DNA of 64,000 bases from Lysobacter enzymogenes (lineage in GTDB: Bacteria > Pseudomonadota > Gammaproteobacteria > Xanthomonadales > Xanthomonadaceae): the NCBI RefSeq assembly GCF_017355525.1, contig NZ_CP067395.1, positions 1,116,001-1,180,000 of the forward strand. The letters run 5' to 3'. Below the pieces are notes generated by a model, which was not told where the DNA came from, did no database searches, and worked only from the letters and a program-made list of their open reading frames with translations. Of the stretch, positions 1 through 8,956 are shown in pieces (the stretch's first letter is position 1; every line of letters begins with the position of its first letter). The translations under genes were made by a program, and so were the position numbers.

Positions 1-482
1 TCGAGGCCGCGGTGGTCGCTCAGCGATACGCGCACCTGCGCCGCCGGCAGAACCTTCTGCAACGGCTCGCCTTCATCGGCCAGATACACCGTGCGCAGAA
101 TGGCGTGACGCGCGACGATGGCGGTGAACGCCGCTTCCAGCGCGTCCAGCGACAGTTCGCCGCGGATGCGGCCGGCCACGCGCGTGTTGTAGATGGCCTT
201 GTCGTCCGACAGCGTCGATTCCAGCCAGATGCGGCGCTGGGCGAACGAAGTCGCCTGCGGCGAAAGCAGCAGCGCCGGATCGGCGACGATGTCCTCGTCG
301 CGATAGTCCGCCGCTCCGCCCTGCCCCAGCATGGCGATCAGCAACAGCTTGTTGGCCTTGAGCAGCGCCTTGATCTCGTCGGAGACCCGATTGCGGGTGG
401 CGGTGACGCGCAATGCGCCGTCCTTGACCGCCAACTCGATCCCTTCTTGCTTGCACAGCGCGAGTATGTCGGCGAGCTTCAC
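1..482 (-). CDS. NRPS, N-terminal part (TubC docking + condensation domain), runs off window
   Basis: The reading frame opens with GTG at 482, whose bases overlap the TGA stop of the upstream NRPS (GTGA), so the two are translationally coupled. The first ~55 residues (KLADILALCKQEGIEL..., then a segment ending LLKANKLLLIAML) match the pattern of the TubC N-terminal docking domain, a small fold that receives the C-terminal tail of the preceding synthetase. From about residue 70 a condensation domain begins (SPQATSFAQRRIWLES, then AIYNTRVAGRIRG). The gene continues beyond position 1, so its adenylation specificity and any thioesterase are not visible. It should accept the peptidyl chain from the 479-6898 protein. 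The domain identity is read from motifs; the docking role is inferred. Confidence 0.85.
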   Translation of the reverse strand, partial: MKLADILALCKQEGIELAVKDGALRVTATRNRVSDEIKALLKANKLLLIAMLGQGGAADYRDEDIVADPALLLSPQATSFAQRRIWLESTLSDDKAIYNTRVAGRIRGELSLDALEAAFTAIVARHAILRTVYLADEGEPLQKVLPAAQVRVSLSDHRGL

Positions 483-3400
483 AGCGAGAACTCCTCCACG
501 GCTTCCGTTCCTTGCTCGCTGCGTTCGCTGGCAGCGGCCTTGTCCTTGAGCACGTCGATGAACACGGCCTGCTCTTCGATGCTGGGCAGCTCGAACAGGC
601 TCTTGAGGGTGAAGTCGACTTCGAAACGGCGGCGGATCTGGCTCGCCAGGCGGGTCGCCAGCAGCGAGTGGCCGCCGCGTTGGAAGAAGTTGTCGGTCAC
701 GCCGATATCGTCGGTCTTCAGCAGCGTCGACCAGATCTCCAGCAACGAGGTCTCGACCTCGTTGCCGGGCGCGCGACGCTTCGGTGCCGAGGCATGGCCG
801 CGGACCAGGGCGTTGCGGTCGACTTTGCCGCTGCGGGTCAGCGGCCATTCGTCCATACGTTCGTAGCCGCCCGGGAGCAGGTAGCTCGGCAAGCGCGAGG
901 ACAGTTGCGCTTCGACGTTAGCCAGATCGCCGGAACTCAGCGAAACGTAGGCCCACAGGCTGTCCTGCTCGACCTTGACGACGGCGCCTGTGACGCCATC
1001 GCAGGCTTGCAGCGCGGCCTCGATTTCGCCGAGTTCGATACGGTAGCCGCGGACCTTGACCTGATGATCGTTGCGACCGACGAACTCCAGCTCGCCGAGT
1101 TCGTTCCAGCGGGCGCGGTCGCCGCTGCGATACAGCCGCTCGCGCTGGCCCGGAACCGGCTCCAGCTCGACGAAGCGTTCGCGGGTCTGCTGGTCGCGCC
1201 CCCAATAACCGTCGGCCAGACTGCTGCCGCCGATGCACAGTTCGCCGACGGCGCCCCGTGGCGTCGCATGGCCCTGCTCGTCCAGCACCCAGTAGCGGGT
1301 GTTGGCCAGCGGCCGACCAATCGGCACCACGGCTTCGTCGCCACGCACGCGATGGACGCTGCTGGTGATGGTGACTTCGGTCGGGCCGTAGGAGTTGTAC
1401 AGCGCGATGCCCGAGCGCTCCGGAACGAACCACGCTTGTTGCAGGCCGCGGTCAAGGACGTCGCCGCCGCTGCTCACGCGGCGCAGCTTTGTGTCGGACC
1501 AGCCCGGCACTTCCAGCAACTGGCGCAGATACGCCGGTACCACATGCATCCAGGTCACGTCTTGCGCCGCGACGTAAGCCAGCAGCGCCTCCGGCTCGGT
1601 AACGCCATCCGGACGCAGCGCCACGCTGCCGCCAACGCTCAGCGTCGTCAGCAACTGGCTGATCGAGGCATCGAAGCTGGTCGAGGCGAACAGCAGGCAG
1701 CGATCCGTCTCATCGAGCCCGTAATTCTGGGCCAACGCCGCCAGCTTGTCGGCCAACGCGCCATGGCTCACCACTACGCCCTTGGGCTGACCGGTCGAAC
1801 CGGACGTATAGATCATGTACGCGGGCGATTCGGCTTTTACCGGACTGGCGAACGCGGTCGCGTCCTGCTCATCGGCGTCGGAAACCAGCACCACACGCTG
1901 CGCGCTCAACGGCAGCTGCGGCGCCAGATACGCTTCGGTCAGCACATGACCGATCCCGGCATCGCTCAGCAAATACGCCAGGCGCTCGTCCGGATAGCCC
2001 GGATCCAGCGGCACGTACACCGCCCCCGCCTTCATCGTGCCGATGACGCTCGCCAGCATGTCCAGCGTCCGCTCCTGGCAGACGCCGACGCGATCGCCCG
2101 CCTGCACACCCGACGTCGCAAGCAATCGCGCGATCTGGTTCGCGCGCGCATCCAGCTCCGCGAAGCTCAGCGTTTCGTCTTCCAGCGACAGCGCGACCTT
2201 GTCGCCGCGCTCCAGCGCATGCCGCTCGATCAACGCGGGCACCAGAACCGTCTCGCGCTGCAGCGCCGGCCCCTGCGCCAACGCAGCCAACCCTTCGCGA
2301 TCCGACCCGTTCACCAACGGCAACGCCCCCAGCCGCTGCGCCGGATCGGCGACCACCGCAGCCAGCAGCGTCTCCAGGCTGGACGCCATCCGCGCGATGG
2401 TCGACGGCTTGAACAGATCCGCGGCATAGCACCACGTCAACTCCAGCCCCTGCTCGGAAGGCTTCGCGTACAGAGTCAGATCGTAGTTGACGTTGATCGT
2501 CTGACCGCCGCCCACGCCCGACTCGCCGCCTTCGAACCCGACGATGTCGTTGTCCGAATAAATCAGGTTCAGCACCAACTGGAACAGCGGACTGTAGCCG
2601 CCGTTGCGCTCCGGATTGAGGGTGCGCACCAGCGCTTCGAACGGCATGTCGAAGTGCGCCTGGTCGTCCAGGGTCTGCTCGCGCACCGCTTGCAGGTGAT
2701 CGACGAACGACCGATCTTCGCGCACCTCGTTGCGCACCACGCCGGTGTCCACCAGCGCGCCGATCAGGTGGCGCGTGTCGGGGTGGTCGCGGTTGGCCGT
2801 GGCGGTGCCCAGGACGATATCGTCCTGGCCGGACCAGCGCGCCAGGAACGCAGAAAACAGCGCCTGCAAGCCGACGAACAGCGTCGCCTTGTGGTTCAGG
2901 AACAGCGTCGACAGCGCCTTGTGCAAGGCCGGATCGATGCGGTGCGAATGGAACGCGCCGACCGAACTCGGGCTGGCCGGACGGGCGAAATCCAGCGGCA
3001 GGCCATGCACCAGCGGCAGGCCGTCCAGGCGCTGGGTCCAGTACGCTTCCAGGACAGGCAAGCGCTGCTGCAGGGCCGCGTGCTGCCAGGCCGAATAATC
3101 GCGGTACTGGATCGGCAACGCGGGCAGATCGACCGGCCGTCCCTGCGCCAGCGCGGCATAGGCCGCACGCAGTTCCTGCGCCAGTTGCTCGTTCGACCAG
3201 GCGTCGCAGACGATGTGATGCAGATTGACCAGCAGCGCGCCGCACTCCGGCAGCTGGACCAGCGTCGCGCCGATCAAGGGACCGGTGCGCAGGTCGCGAA
3301 CCAGCGCGTCCTCGGCCGCCAGCACGTCGTCCAGGCGGCGCGCGCGCTCGTCCGCGTCGCAGCCGCGCAGGTCGACCACGCCCAAGCCGCACTGGCCGCG

Positions 3401-6400
3401 TTCGTGCACGACCTGCCACAAGCTCTCGGCATGCTCGAACGTGGTCCGCAGCGCCTCATGGCGTGCCACCACCGCGTCCAGCGCCTGCCGGACCAGGCCA
3501 GGATCGCAATCGCGCGGCAGCTCGATGCGCATCACCACGTTGAACCGCTTGCCGCTTTCGCTGAGGTTGTCCACGAGCCAGAACTTGTTCTGGCTGTAGG
3601 ACGCCGGGAACCGCGCCGCACCATCCGCCGATGGCGCGGACACGGTGGCGATCGGCACCGCACCGGCGCGCGCCAGCGGCGAGCGGATCCGCTCGGCCAG
3701 ATCCGCGAAGCGCGAATGTTCGAGCACATCGCGCACCTGCAACATGCAGCCGAGCGATTGGTACAGCCGGCTGGTCAGCTGGATCGCGATCAGCGAATGG
3801 CCGCCGAGCTTGAAGAAACAGCTGTCCGCGCCGATCGACGAAAGCGGCACGTTGAGCAGCGAAGACCACGCCTCCGCCAGCTTGAGCTCCAGTTCGCCGA
3901 CAGGCGCGCGGCCGGCATCGGCGATGGCGGCGACCGCGGGCAGATTCATCAATGCGTGGCGGTCGAGCTTGCCGTGGCGGGTGCTCGGCCACGCGTGCAG
4001 GCAGGCGTAGCGCGCCGGATGCATGTACGCAGGCAGACGTTCGTGAAGCGCGAGCCGCACGCGCTCGATCAGCGCCGGATCGGCCTGCGCGCCTTCGCCG
4101 GCGCCGGCCTGCGCATCGACGATCGCGAACGCGAGCAACTGCTGCGCCTGCGGCTCGAACATCACCCGCACGTCGCGGACCAGGCCCGTCGCCAGGATCG
4201 CGTGCTCGACTTCGCCGGCCTCGACCCGATAGCCGCGCACCTTGACCTGGGTGTCGCGGCGTCCGACGAACTGCAGGCGCCCGTCGTCCAGCCAGCGCAC
4301 GAAATCGCCGGTGCGATACAACCGGCCGCGCTCGGATGCCGGGAACGGACTGTCTACGAACGCCTCGCGGGTCAGCGACTCCATGCCGAGATAACCGCGG
4401 GCGACGCAATCGCCGCCGATGTAGAGCTCGCCGACGCTGCCGCGCGGCAGCAGCGAGCGACCCTCGCCGAGCACGTACGCGGCGCAGCCGGGCATCGGCC
4501 GGCCGAGCGTCACCTTGCCGTCGATCACGTCGAAGGCGCAGTTGACCGTGGTTTCGGTAGGCCCGTAAGCATTCAGCGCCTTGCGGCCGAAACGCGCGCA
4601 GTAATGGCTCAGCCGTTCGAGCGCGTGCGCGGAGGTGTCGTCGCCGCCGACGATCAGGTGCGGCGCGTGCCCGGCCCGCGCGATGCCGTCGATCAAGGCC
4701 ACCGCCAGCGACGGCGAGGTCTTGAAGATGGGCACCTCGTAGCGTTCGATCAGCCGCAGGATCTCGGCCGGCTCCTGCATCTGCCCGGCAGAGAGGATCA
4801 CCACGCGTGTGCCGGCGCACAGCAGCGCCAGACCGATCAGCGCGGGGTCGAAGGTGAACGCGTGGTTGATCAGCCAACTGTCGGGCGATTCCACACCAAG
4901 CGCCCTGCATTGCTGGGCGAAGCCCGGCACGAAGCCGGCGAACTGGCGGTGCTCGACCATGACGCCCTTGGGGCGGCCGGTGGAACCGGAGGTGTAGACC
5001 ACGTACATCAGTTCGTCGGCGCGGACTTCGCGGCCCGCGTCCGCGGCCGTCGGTTCGAACGCCAACGCCTCGGCCAGATCGAGCAGCGCCGTGGGTTCCG
5101 GCAAGGCTTCGCGCCAAGCCGCGGGATCGGCGCACAGCAGCAACGCGGGCCGGGCGTCCTCCAGGATCGCGCGATTGCGCGCCAGCGAGGCTTCCGCATC
5201 CAGGCAGACGAAGGCGCCGCCGGCCTTCAGCACGCCCAGCATCGACGCGACCGTCGCCACGCCGCGCGGACCGTGCAGCGCCACCAGGAATTCGCCGCGC
5301 TGCGCCTGCGGGCACGCCGCGCGCACGGCCGCGGCGATGCGTTCGACGCGTGCGGCGAGCTCGGCGAAGGTCGCCGATTCGTGCTCGTCGACCGCGGCGA
5401 CCCGATCGGGAGTGCGCTGCGCCTGGGCTTCGAAACGCGCGATCAACGGCTGGAACGGCGCCGGTTCGGCGGCCTCGCCCTGCCCCAGCGCCAGCAACTG
5501 CGCCTGTTCTTCGGCGCCGAGCATCGCCAGCGCATAGATGTTCCGATCCGGCGCCGCCGCGGCGGATTCGGCGAGGTTGAACAGATGCCGCTGCAGGCCG
5601 CCGATCCACTCCGCCTCGAACAGATCGGCGTTGTAGTTGAAATGGAATTCGATGCGCTCGTCGCCGCGCTCGGCCACGTACAGGGTCAGGTCGTACTTGG
5701 CCTGATCGCCGGCCACCACCTCGAATCCGCCGCCGGCCTCGCCGTCGCCGTGCATCGCGCCGTCGACCATGTTCAACATGATCTGGAACAACGGCGGCGC
5801 GCGGCCGCTGCGGTCCCTGTGCAGTTCGTTGACCAGCGATGCGAACGGCACGTCGGCGTTGAGCAAGGACTCCAGGCTGGTTTCGCGCGCGGCGGCCACC
5901 AGTTCGGCGAAGCTCAGCGACGGCCGGCAGTCCAACCGCAGCACCACCGGGTCGGCGAACTGTCCGATCAGGTCTTCCAGCGCGGCGCCGCTGCCGTCGG
6001 CGCCGGAGCGCTTGGCGAACGGCACGCCGACGACCACGTCCGCAGTGTTGCCGTGGCGCGCGATCAGCAGCGCGAACAGCGCGTGGATCACGCTGAACAA
6101 GGACGCGTTGAACGACGCCGACAGCGCCTTGATCCGCCGCGACACGTCCGCATCCAGCGTCGCCGAATGCACCTTGCCGCGATGGCCGTAGGTCTCGCGC
6201 CGCGACGCATCGACCGGCAGGCTGTGCACCGCCGGCAGGCCGTCGAGGCGGTCGCGCCAGTACTCCAACTGGCGCTGGAACGCCTGTCCGGCGACCTGCG
6301 ACTGCTGCGCGCGGCAATAGTCGAAATAGCTCATCGCCGGCGTCGGCAGATCGCACGGCAGGCCCGCCGCGTACGCCGCGTACAGCGCGTCGAACTCGCG

Positions 6401-6898
6401 TTCGAACACCGTCATCGACAGCGCGTCGAAGCAGATGTGATGCACCGCGAGCACCAGCACGCTGTACCGGCCGCTCAGTTCCAGGTGTTCGAACCGCAGC
6501 AACGGACCTTCGGCCAGATCGAACGGCTGCTCCTGCGCATGCGCTTGGTCAATGCAGGCGCGCTGCTGCGCCTCGTCCAGGCCGTCCAGCCTCGCATGCG
6601 TCCACGGAACCGTGGCGTCGGCGACGAGTTCCTGCTTCAACACACCGTCGACGACGCGAAAGCGCACGCGCAACGCGGCGTGGCGACGGACGATTTCGGC
6701 GACGGCCCGGCGCGCCGCGGCATCGTCGAGCGGGCGCTCGAAGCGGCGGGTGTAGACCAGGTTGTAGAGGTCGCGCTCGTTGCCGAGCTGGCTGTGCAGC
6801 CAGATGCCTGCTTGCTGCGCGGAGACGGCAATGCCGGTTCCACTCGCGGTATCGGACGGTGCGGAATCGTGAAACAACGCCCACGAACTTTTGAGCAT
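479..6898 (-). CDS. Nonribosomal peptide synthetase, C-A-T-C-A-T (two modules)
   Basis: About 2139 residues. Condensation domain 1 has HHICFDA near residue 153. Adenylation 1 has YTSGSTGRPKG near 636, NAYGPTE and GKLDR. Carrier 1 has LGGHSL near 1031. Condensation 2 has HHIVCDA near 1226. Adenylation 2 has YTSGSTGQPKG near 1700. Carrier 2 has RGGHSLLA near 2073. Both condensation motifs end in Ala instead of the usual Gly (HHxxxDG). There is no epimerase or thioesterase, and the acidic C-terminus (EAVEEFSL) fits a donor tail for the TubC-type domain of the next gene. The frame is open upstream to 7024, but ATG 6898 is chosen because AAAGGA lies about 11 bases before it. The product is not recognised; it extends a chain by two residues, or starts one if the first C domain takes an acyl group. 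Confidence 0.93.
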   Translation of the reverse strand: MLKSSWALFHDSAPSDTASGTGIAVSAQQAGIWLHSQLGNERDLYNLVYTRRFERPLDDAAARRAVAEIVRRHAALRVRFRVVDGVLKQELVADATVPWTHARLDGLDEAQQRACIDQAHAQEQPFDLAEGPLLRFEHLELSGRYSVLVLAVHHICFDALSMTVFEREFDALYAAYAAGLPCDLPTPAMSYFDYCRAQQSQVAGQAFQRQLEYWRDRLDGLPAVHSLPVDASRRETYGHRGKVHSATLDADVSRRIKALSASFNASLFSVIHALFALLIARHGNTADVVVGVPFAKRSGADGSGAALEDLIGQFADPVVLRLDCRPSLSFAELVAAARETSLESLLNADVPFASLVNELHRDRSGRAPPLFQIMLNMVDGAMHGDGEAGGGFEVVAGDQAKYDLTLYVAERGDERIEFHFNYNADLFEAEWIGGLQRHLFNLAESAAAAPDRNIYALAMLGAEEQAQLLALGQGEAAEPAPFQPLIARFEAQAQRTPDRVAAVDEHESATFAELAARVERIAAAVRAACPQAQRGEFLVALHGPRGVATVASMLGVLKAGGAFVCLDAEASLARNRAILEDARPALLLCADPAAWREALPEPTALLDLAEALAFEPTAADAGREVRADELMYVVYTSGSTGRPKGVMVEHRQFAGFVPGFAQQCRALGVESPDSWLINHAFTFDPALIGLALLCAGTRVVILSAGQMQEPAEILRLIERYEVPIFKTSPSLAVALIDGIARAGHAPHLIVGGDDTSAHALERLSHYCARFGRKALNAYGPTETTVNCAFDVIDGKVTLGRPMPGCAAYVLGEGRSLLPRGSVGELYIGGDCVARGYLGMESLTREAFVDSPFPASERGRLYRTGDFVRWLDDGRLQFVGRRDTQVKVRGYRVEAGEVEHAILATGLVRDVRVMFEPQAQQLLAFAIVDAQAGAGEGAQADPALIERVRLALHERLPAYMHPARYACLHAWPSTRHGKLDRHALMNLPAVAAIADAGRAPVGELELKLAEAWSSLLNVPLSSIGADSCFFKLGGHSLIAIQLTSRLYQSLGCMLQVRDVLEHSRFADLAERIRSPLARAGAVPIATVSAPSADGAARFPASYSQNKFWLVDNLSESGKRFNVVMRIELPRDCDPGLVRQALDAVVARHEALRTTFEHAESLWQVVHERGQCGLGVVDLRGCDADERARRLDDVLAAEDALVRDLRTGPLIGATLVQLPECGALLVNLHHIVCDAWSNEQLAQELRAAYAALAQGRPVDLPALPIQYRDYSAWQHAALQQRLPVLEAYWTQRLDGLPLVHGLPLDFARPASPSSVGAFHSHRIDPALHKALSTLFLNHKATLFVGLQALFSAFLARWSGQDDIVLGTATANRDHPDTRHLIGALVDTGVVRNEVREDRSFVDHLQAVREQTLDDQAHFDMPFEALVRTLNPERNGGYSPLFQLVLNLIYSDNDIVGFEGGESGVGGGQTINVNYDLTLYAKPSEQGLELTWCYAADLFKPSTIARMASSLETLLAAVVADPAQRLGALPLVNGSDREGLAALAQGPALQRETVLVPALIERHALERGDKVALSLEDETLSFAELDARANQIARLLATSGVQAGDRVGVCQERTLDMLASVIGTMKAGAVYVPLDPGYPDERLAYLLSDAGIGHVLTEAYLAPQLPLSAQRVVLVSDADEQDATAFASPVKAESPAYMIYTSGSTGQPKGVVVSHGALADKLAALAQNYGLDETDRCLLFASTSFDASISQLLTTLSVGGSVALRPDGVTEPEALLAYVAAQDVTWMHVVPAYLRQLLEVPGWSDTKLRRVSSGGDVLDRGLQQAWFVPERSGIALYNSYGPTEVTITSSVHRVRGDEAVVPIGRPLANTRYWVLDEQGHATPRGAVGELCIGGSSLADGYWGRDQQTRERFVELEPVPGQRERLYRSGDRARWNELGELEFVGRNDHQVKVRGYRIELGEIEAALQACDGVTGAVVKVEQDSLWAYVSLSSGDLANVEAQLSSRLPSYLLPGGYERMDEWPLTRSGKVDRNALVRGHASAPKRRAPGNEVETSLLEIWSTLLKTDDIGVTDNFFQRGGHSLLATRLASQIRRRFEVDFTLKSLFELPSIEEQAVFIDVLKDKAAASERSEQGTEAVEEFSL

Positions 6899-7050
6899 GT
6901 GCAAGAACATCCTTTGTCCGAACGCACGCCGCCATGCGGCAAGCCGCATGCGTGCGAACGCTCCCCCTGTCCGGACGCCGACCTGCGGACGAGCCGCGAT
7001 GCCGACGCAATTGTTCCGAAGCATCCGTCACGGTCGAACGGACAAATCGG

Positions 7051-7194
7051 TCACACTTCCCCAGTACGCCCGCCACAACGTGGCCCGTACGTAACCCAAA
7101 TATTGAGAATCCCCAAGCCCTCGAAGGGCACCGCGCATCACAAAAAGTGTGAACGACAGACCAGATCGATCACTTGCTTCACACAATGCGAAGC
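7051..7194. promoter_or_regulatory. Three TTCACACTT-like motifs upstream of the NRPS
   Basis: TCACACTT occurs at 7051-7058, its reverse complement AAGTGTGAA at 7145-7153, and TTCACACAA at 7178-7186 inside an imperfect hairpin with GCTTC/GAAGC arms (7176-7194). Their spacing and their position 150-300 bases upstream of the NRPS start suggest binding sites for one regulator, but no regulator is identified. Confidence 0.35.
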
Positions 7195-7474
7195 ACGCAT
7201 GGCAAGTGAATTTCTTGATCGCCGTACGCCTGAAAAATCCCCCGATGGCGCAATTCGTTTATGACGGCGGCACAAGAATTCTTACGCCCGCCTATTTGCC
7301 TTGTCAACACGGTTGCGAGACAGAATCGCACCGAAAATGTGCGCTCCGTTCGTTCTTCAATTTTGCTTCGCGACGCAGTGTAAGCACGCGCTTTCGCACA
7401 CGTTGATACGCGCGCCGGCGCACGCGGCGGTTCTTCGCTGCGTCCTGTTTTTCCGAGTGTTTTTCCGTTTTTTC

Positions 7475-7500
7475 GTTCGAATTCATCGATCGATTCGAAC
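7475..7500. promoter_or_regulatory. 26-bp inverted repeat, candidate operator
   Basis: Perfect 8-base arms GTTCGAAT (7475-7482) and ATTCGAAC (7493-7500) flank a 10-base centre that contains ATCGATCG. A dyad of this length in A/T-rich intergenic DNA is typical of an operator for a dimeric regulator. No T-run follows in either direction, so it is not a standard terminator. Confidence 0.45.
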
Positions 7501-7900
7501 CCGTCGAAGTCGCACGCGTCGCGACGGTTCGCTGTGCTCATCAAGGTTGCGGATGCGAGCAGAGCGAATTTGGACATCTACAACATTCATGTATCTGAAA
7601 CGCAACTTCGATGCGTTGCGCGCGCATCGCTTCGCGAGCGCAGCTCAAGAAATTTTGTGATGCCTGCACATCGAAGAACGATTCATTTGTCTGAAGACCG
7701 TTGCCGACGCACGGGCGGCTCGACGTTGCCGCGAGCGCGAAACTGAGACGGTCGACGCGAATGTGTCGACACGAGACGCTGGCGTACGGTCGAGCAATGA
7801 TCGAGTCGACACTGTCGCGAACGGGCCTTCCCCGCCCTGGCTCCGACCACGCGCGAACGCGGACGCGCCGCAATCGGCGCGCCCGGCGCCGCAGCGACGC

Positions 7901-8806
7901 TCAGGCCAGGTAGTCCTTCAGGAAGTCCACCCACGCGCGCACCTTGTGCGGCACGTGTCGAGTCGGCGGATACAAGGCGTAGACGGACTGCGCCGGAAAA
8001 CGGTAGTCGGGCAGCGCGTCGACCAGCGCGCCGCTGGCCAGATCGTCGCGCACCAGCCAGTCGGGCAGCAGCGCCACGCCGCTGCCCTGCCGCGCCAATG
8101 CGCGCAGCACCGAAGCGTTGTCGACGACGGCGCGCGGCTTCGGATCGGGACGGAACGCGTGTTCGCCGCCATCGGCGCCGCTGAGCGGCCATTGCGCCAC
8201 CCGCTGCAAGCGCGAGTGGCCGAGCTGCGGCAGACGCGCCAGTTCGGCGGGCGATCCGATCCGCGCCAGGCCGTGCGCGGCCAGCAGCGACGGCGCCGCC
8301 ACGGCCAGCACCCGGTAACTGGCCAGCGCGGCCGCACGGTACGGCAGGTCCTGGAACTGTTCGGGCCGTCCGAGCCGGATGGCGACATCGAGCCGGTCGC
8401 GGATCAGGTCGGCGCGCGCGGTGTTCGTCTCCAGGCGCACGCGCAAGCCGGGATGGCGTTGCATGAACTCGTGCAGCGCCGGGGCCAGCACCATCGACGC
8501 GTATTCGACCGTCGAAGCCAGCCGCAACACGCCGCGCATGCCGCCGTGCTCGCCGCGCGCTTCGTCGATCGCCGCATCGGCTTCCTCGAGCGTGCGCAGG
8601 CAACGCGCGTAGAAGCGCGCGCCCGCTTCGGTCAGTTCGACCCGGCGGGTGGTGCGCACCAGCAGGACCACGCCGAGTTCGGTTTCCAGTTGCTTGATGT
8701 TGAAGCTCACCGCCGCGCGCGCCTGGTTGAGGCGTTCGGCCGCGGCGGTGAACGAGCCGGCTTCCACCACGGCGCGGAAGACGGCGAAACGGTCGAGACT
8801 CACCAT
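7901..8806 (-). CDS. LysR-family transcriptional regulator
   Basis: 301 residues. The N-terminal winged helix-turn-helix (FAVFRAVVEAGSFTAAAERL, then AAVSFNIKQLETELG) is followed by the LysR effector-binding domain, ending in a region typical of the CrgA/DsdC-like group (FLKDYLA). The open frame runs far upstream, but ATG 8806 starts exactly where LysR proteins start. It is divergent from the MFS exporter gene at 8957 with 150 bases between them, the usual arrangement for a LysR protein controlling its neighbour. GGCGC and GCGCC half-sites flank 8842-8858 in that gap. The inducer is unknown. Confidence 0.9.
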   Translation of the reverse strand: MVSLDRFAVFRAVVEAGSFTAAAERLNQARAAVSFNIKQLETELGVVLLVRTTRRVELTEAGARFYARCLRTLEEADAAIDEARGEHGGMRGVLRLASTVEYASMVLAPALHEFMQRHPGLRVRLETNTARADLIRDRLDVAIRLGRPEQFQDLPYRAAALASYRVLAVAAPSLLAAHGLARIGSPAELARLPQLGHSRLQRVAQWPLSGADGGEHAFRPDPKPRAVVDNASVLRALARQGSGVALLPDWLVRDDLASGALVDALPDYRFPAQSVYALYPPTRHVPHKVRAWVDFLKDYLA

Positions 8807-8956
8807 GAGGCGGCGCGGATCCTGCGGGAAAGCGAGATGCTGGCGCGAATACTGCGCCGATTGGCAAATTTTTTCGACCAGTGTTTCCGTCGGATCGGCC
8901 TTATCCGCGGCGGCCGCGCTGCCTAGACTGCGCGCCATTCCATCCACATCGCCGTC

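Larger units (their letters stand above)
6899..7900. other. Gene-free 1-kb upstream region of the NRPS
   Basis: No convincing gene was found on either strand. The stretch is visibly richer in A/T than its surroundings, with poly-T runs around 7448-7475, and it separates the NRPS start from the convergent end of the LysR gene. It holds TTCACACTT-like motifs and a long inverted repeat listed separately. The short frames here have no recognisable motifs. It most likely carries the NRPS promoter and its control sites. Confidence 0.6.

Noticed and set aside
512..7264. 2250-residue open frame on the plus strand opposite the NRPS
   Set aside because: It is antisense to a clearly coding NRPS, is Arg/Gln/Ala-rich without domains, and results from the high GC content.
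7179..7577. 132-residue minus-strand frame in the NRPS upstream region
   Set aside because: No RBS, no motif, unusual composition, and overlap with operator-like sequences.
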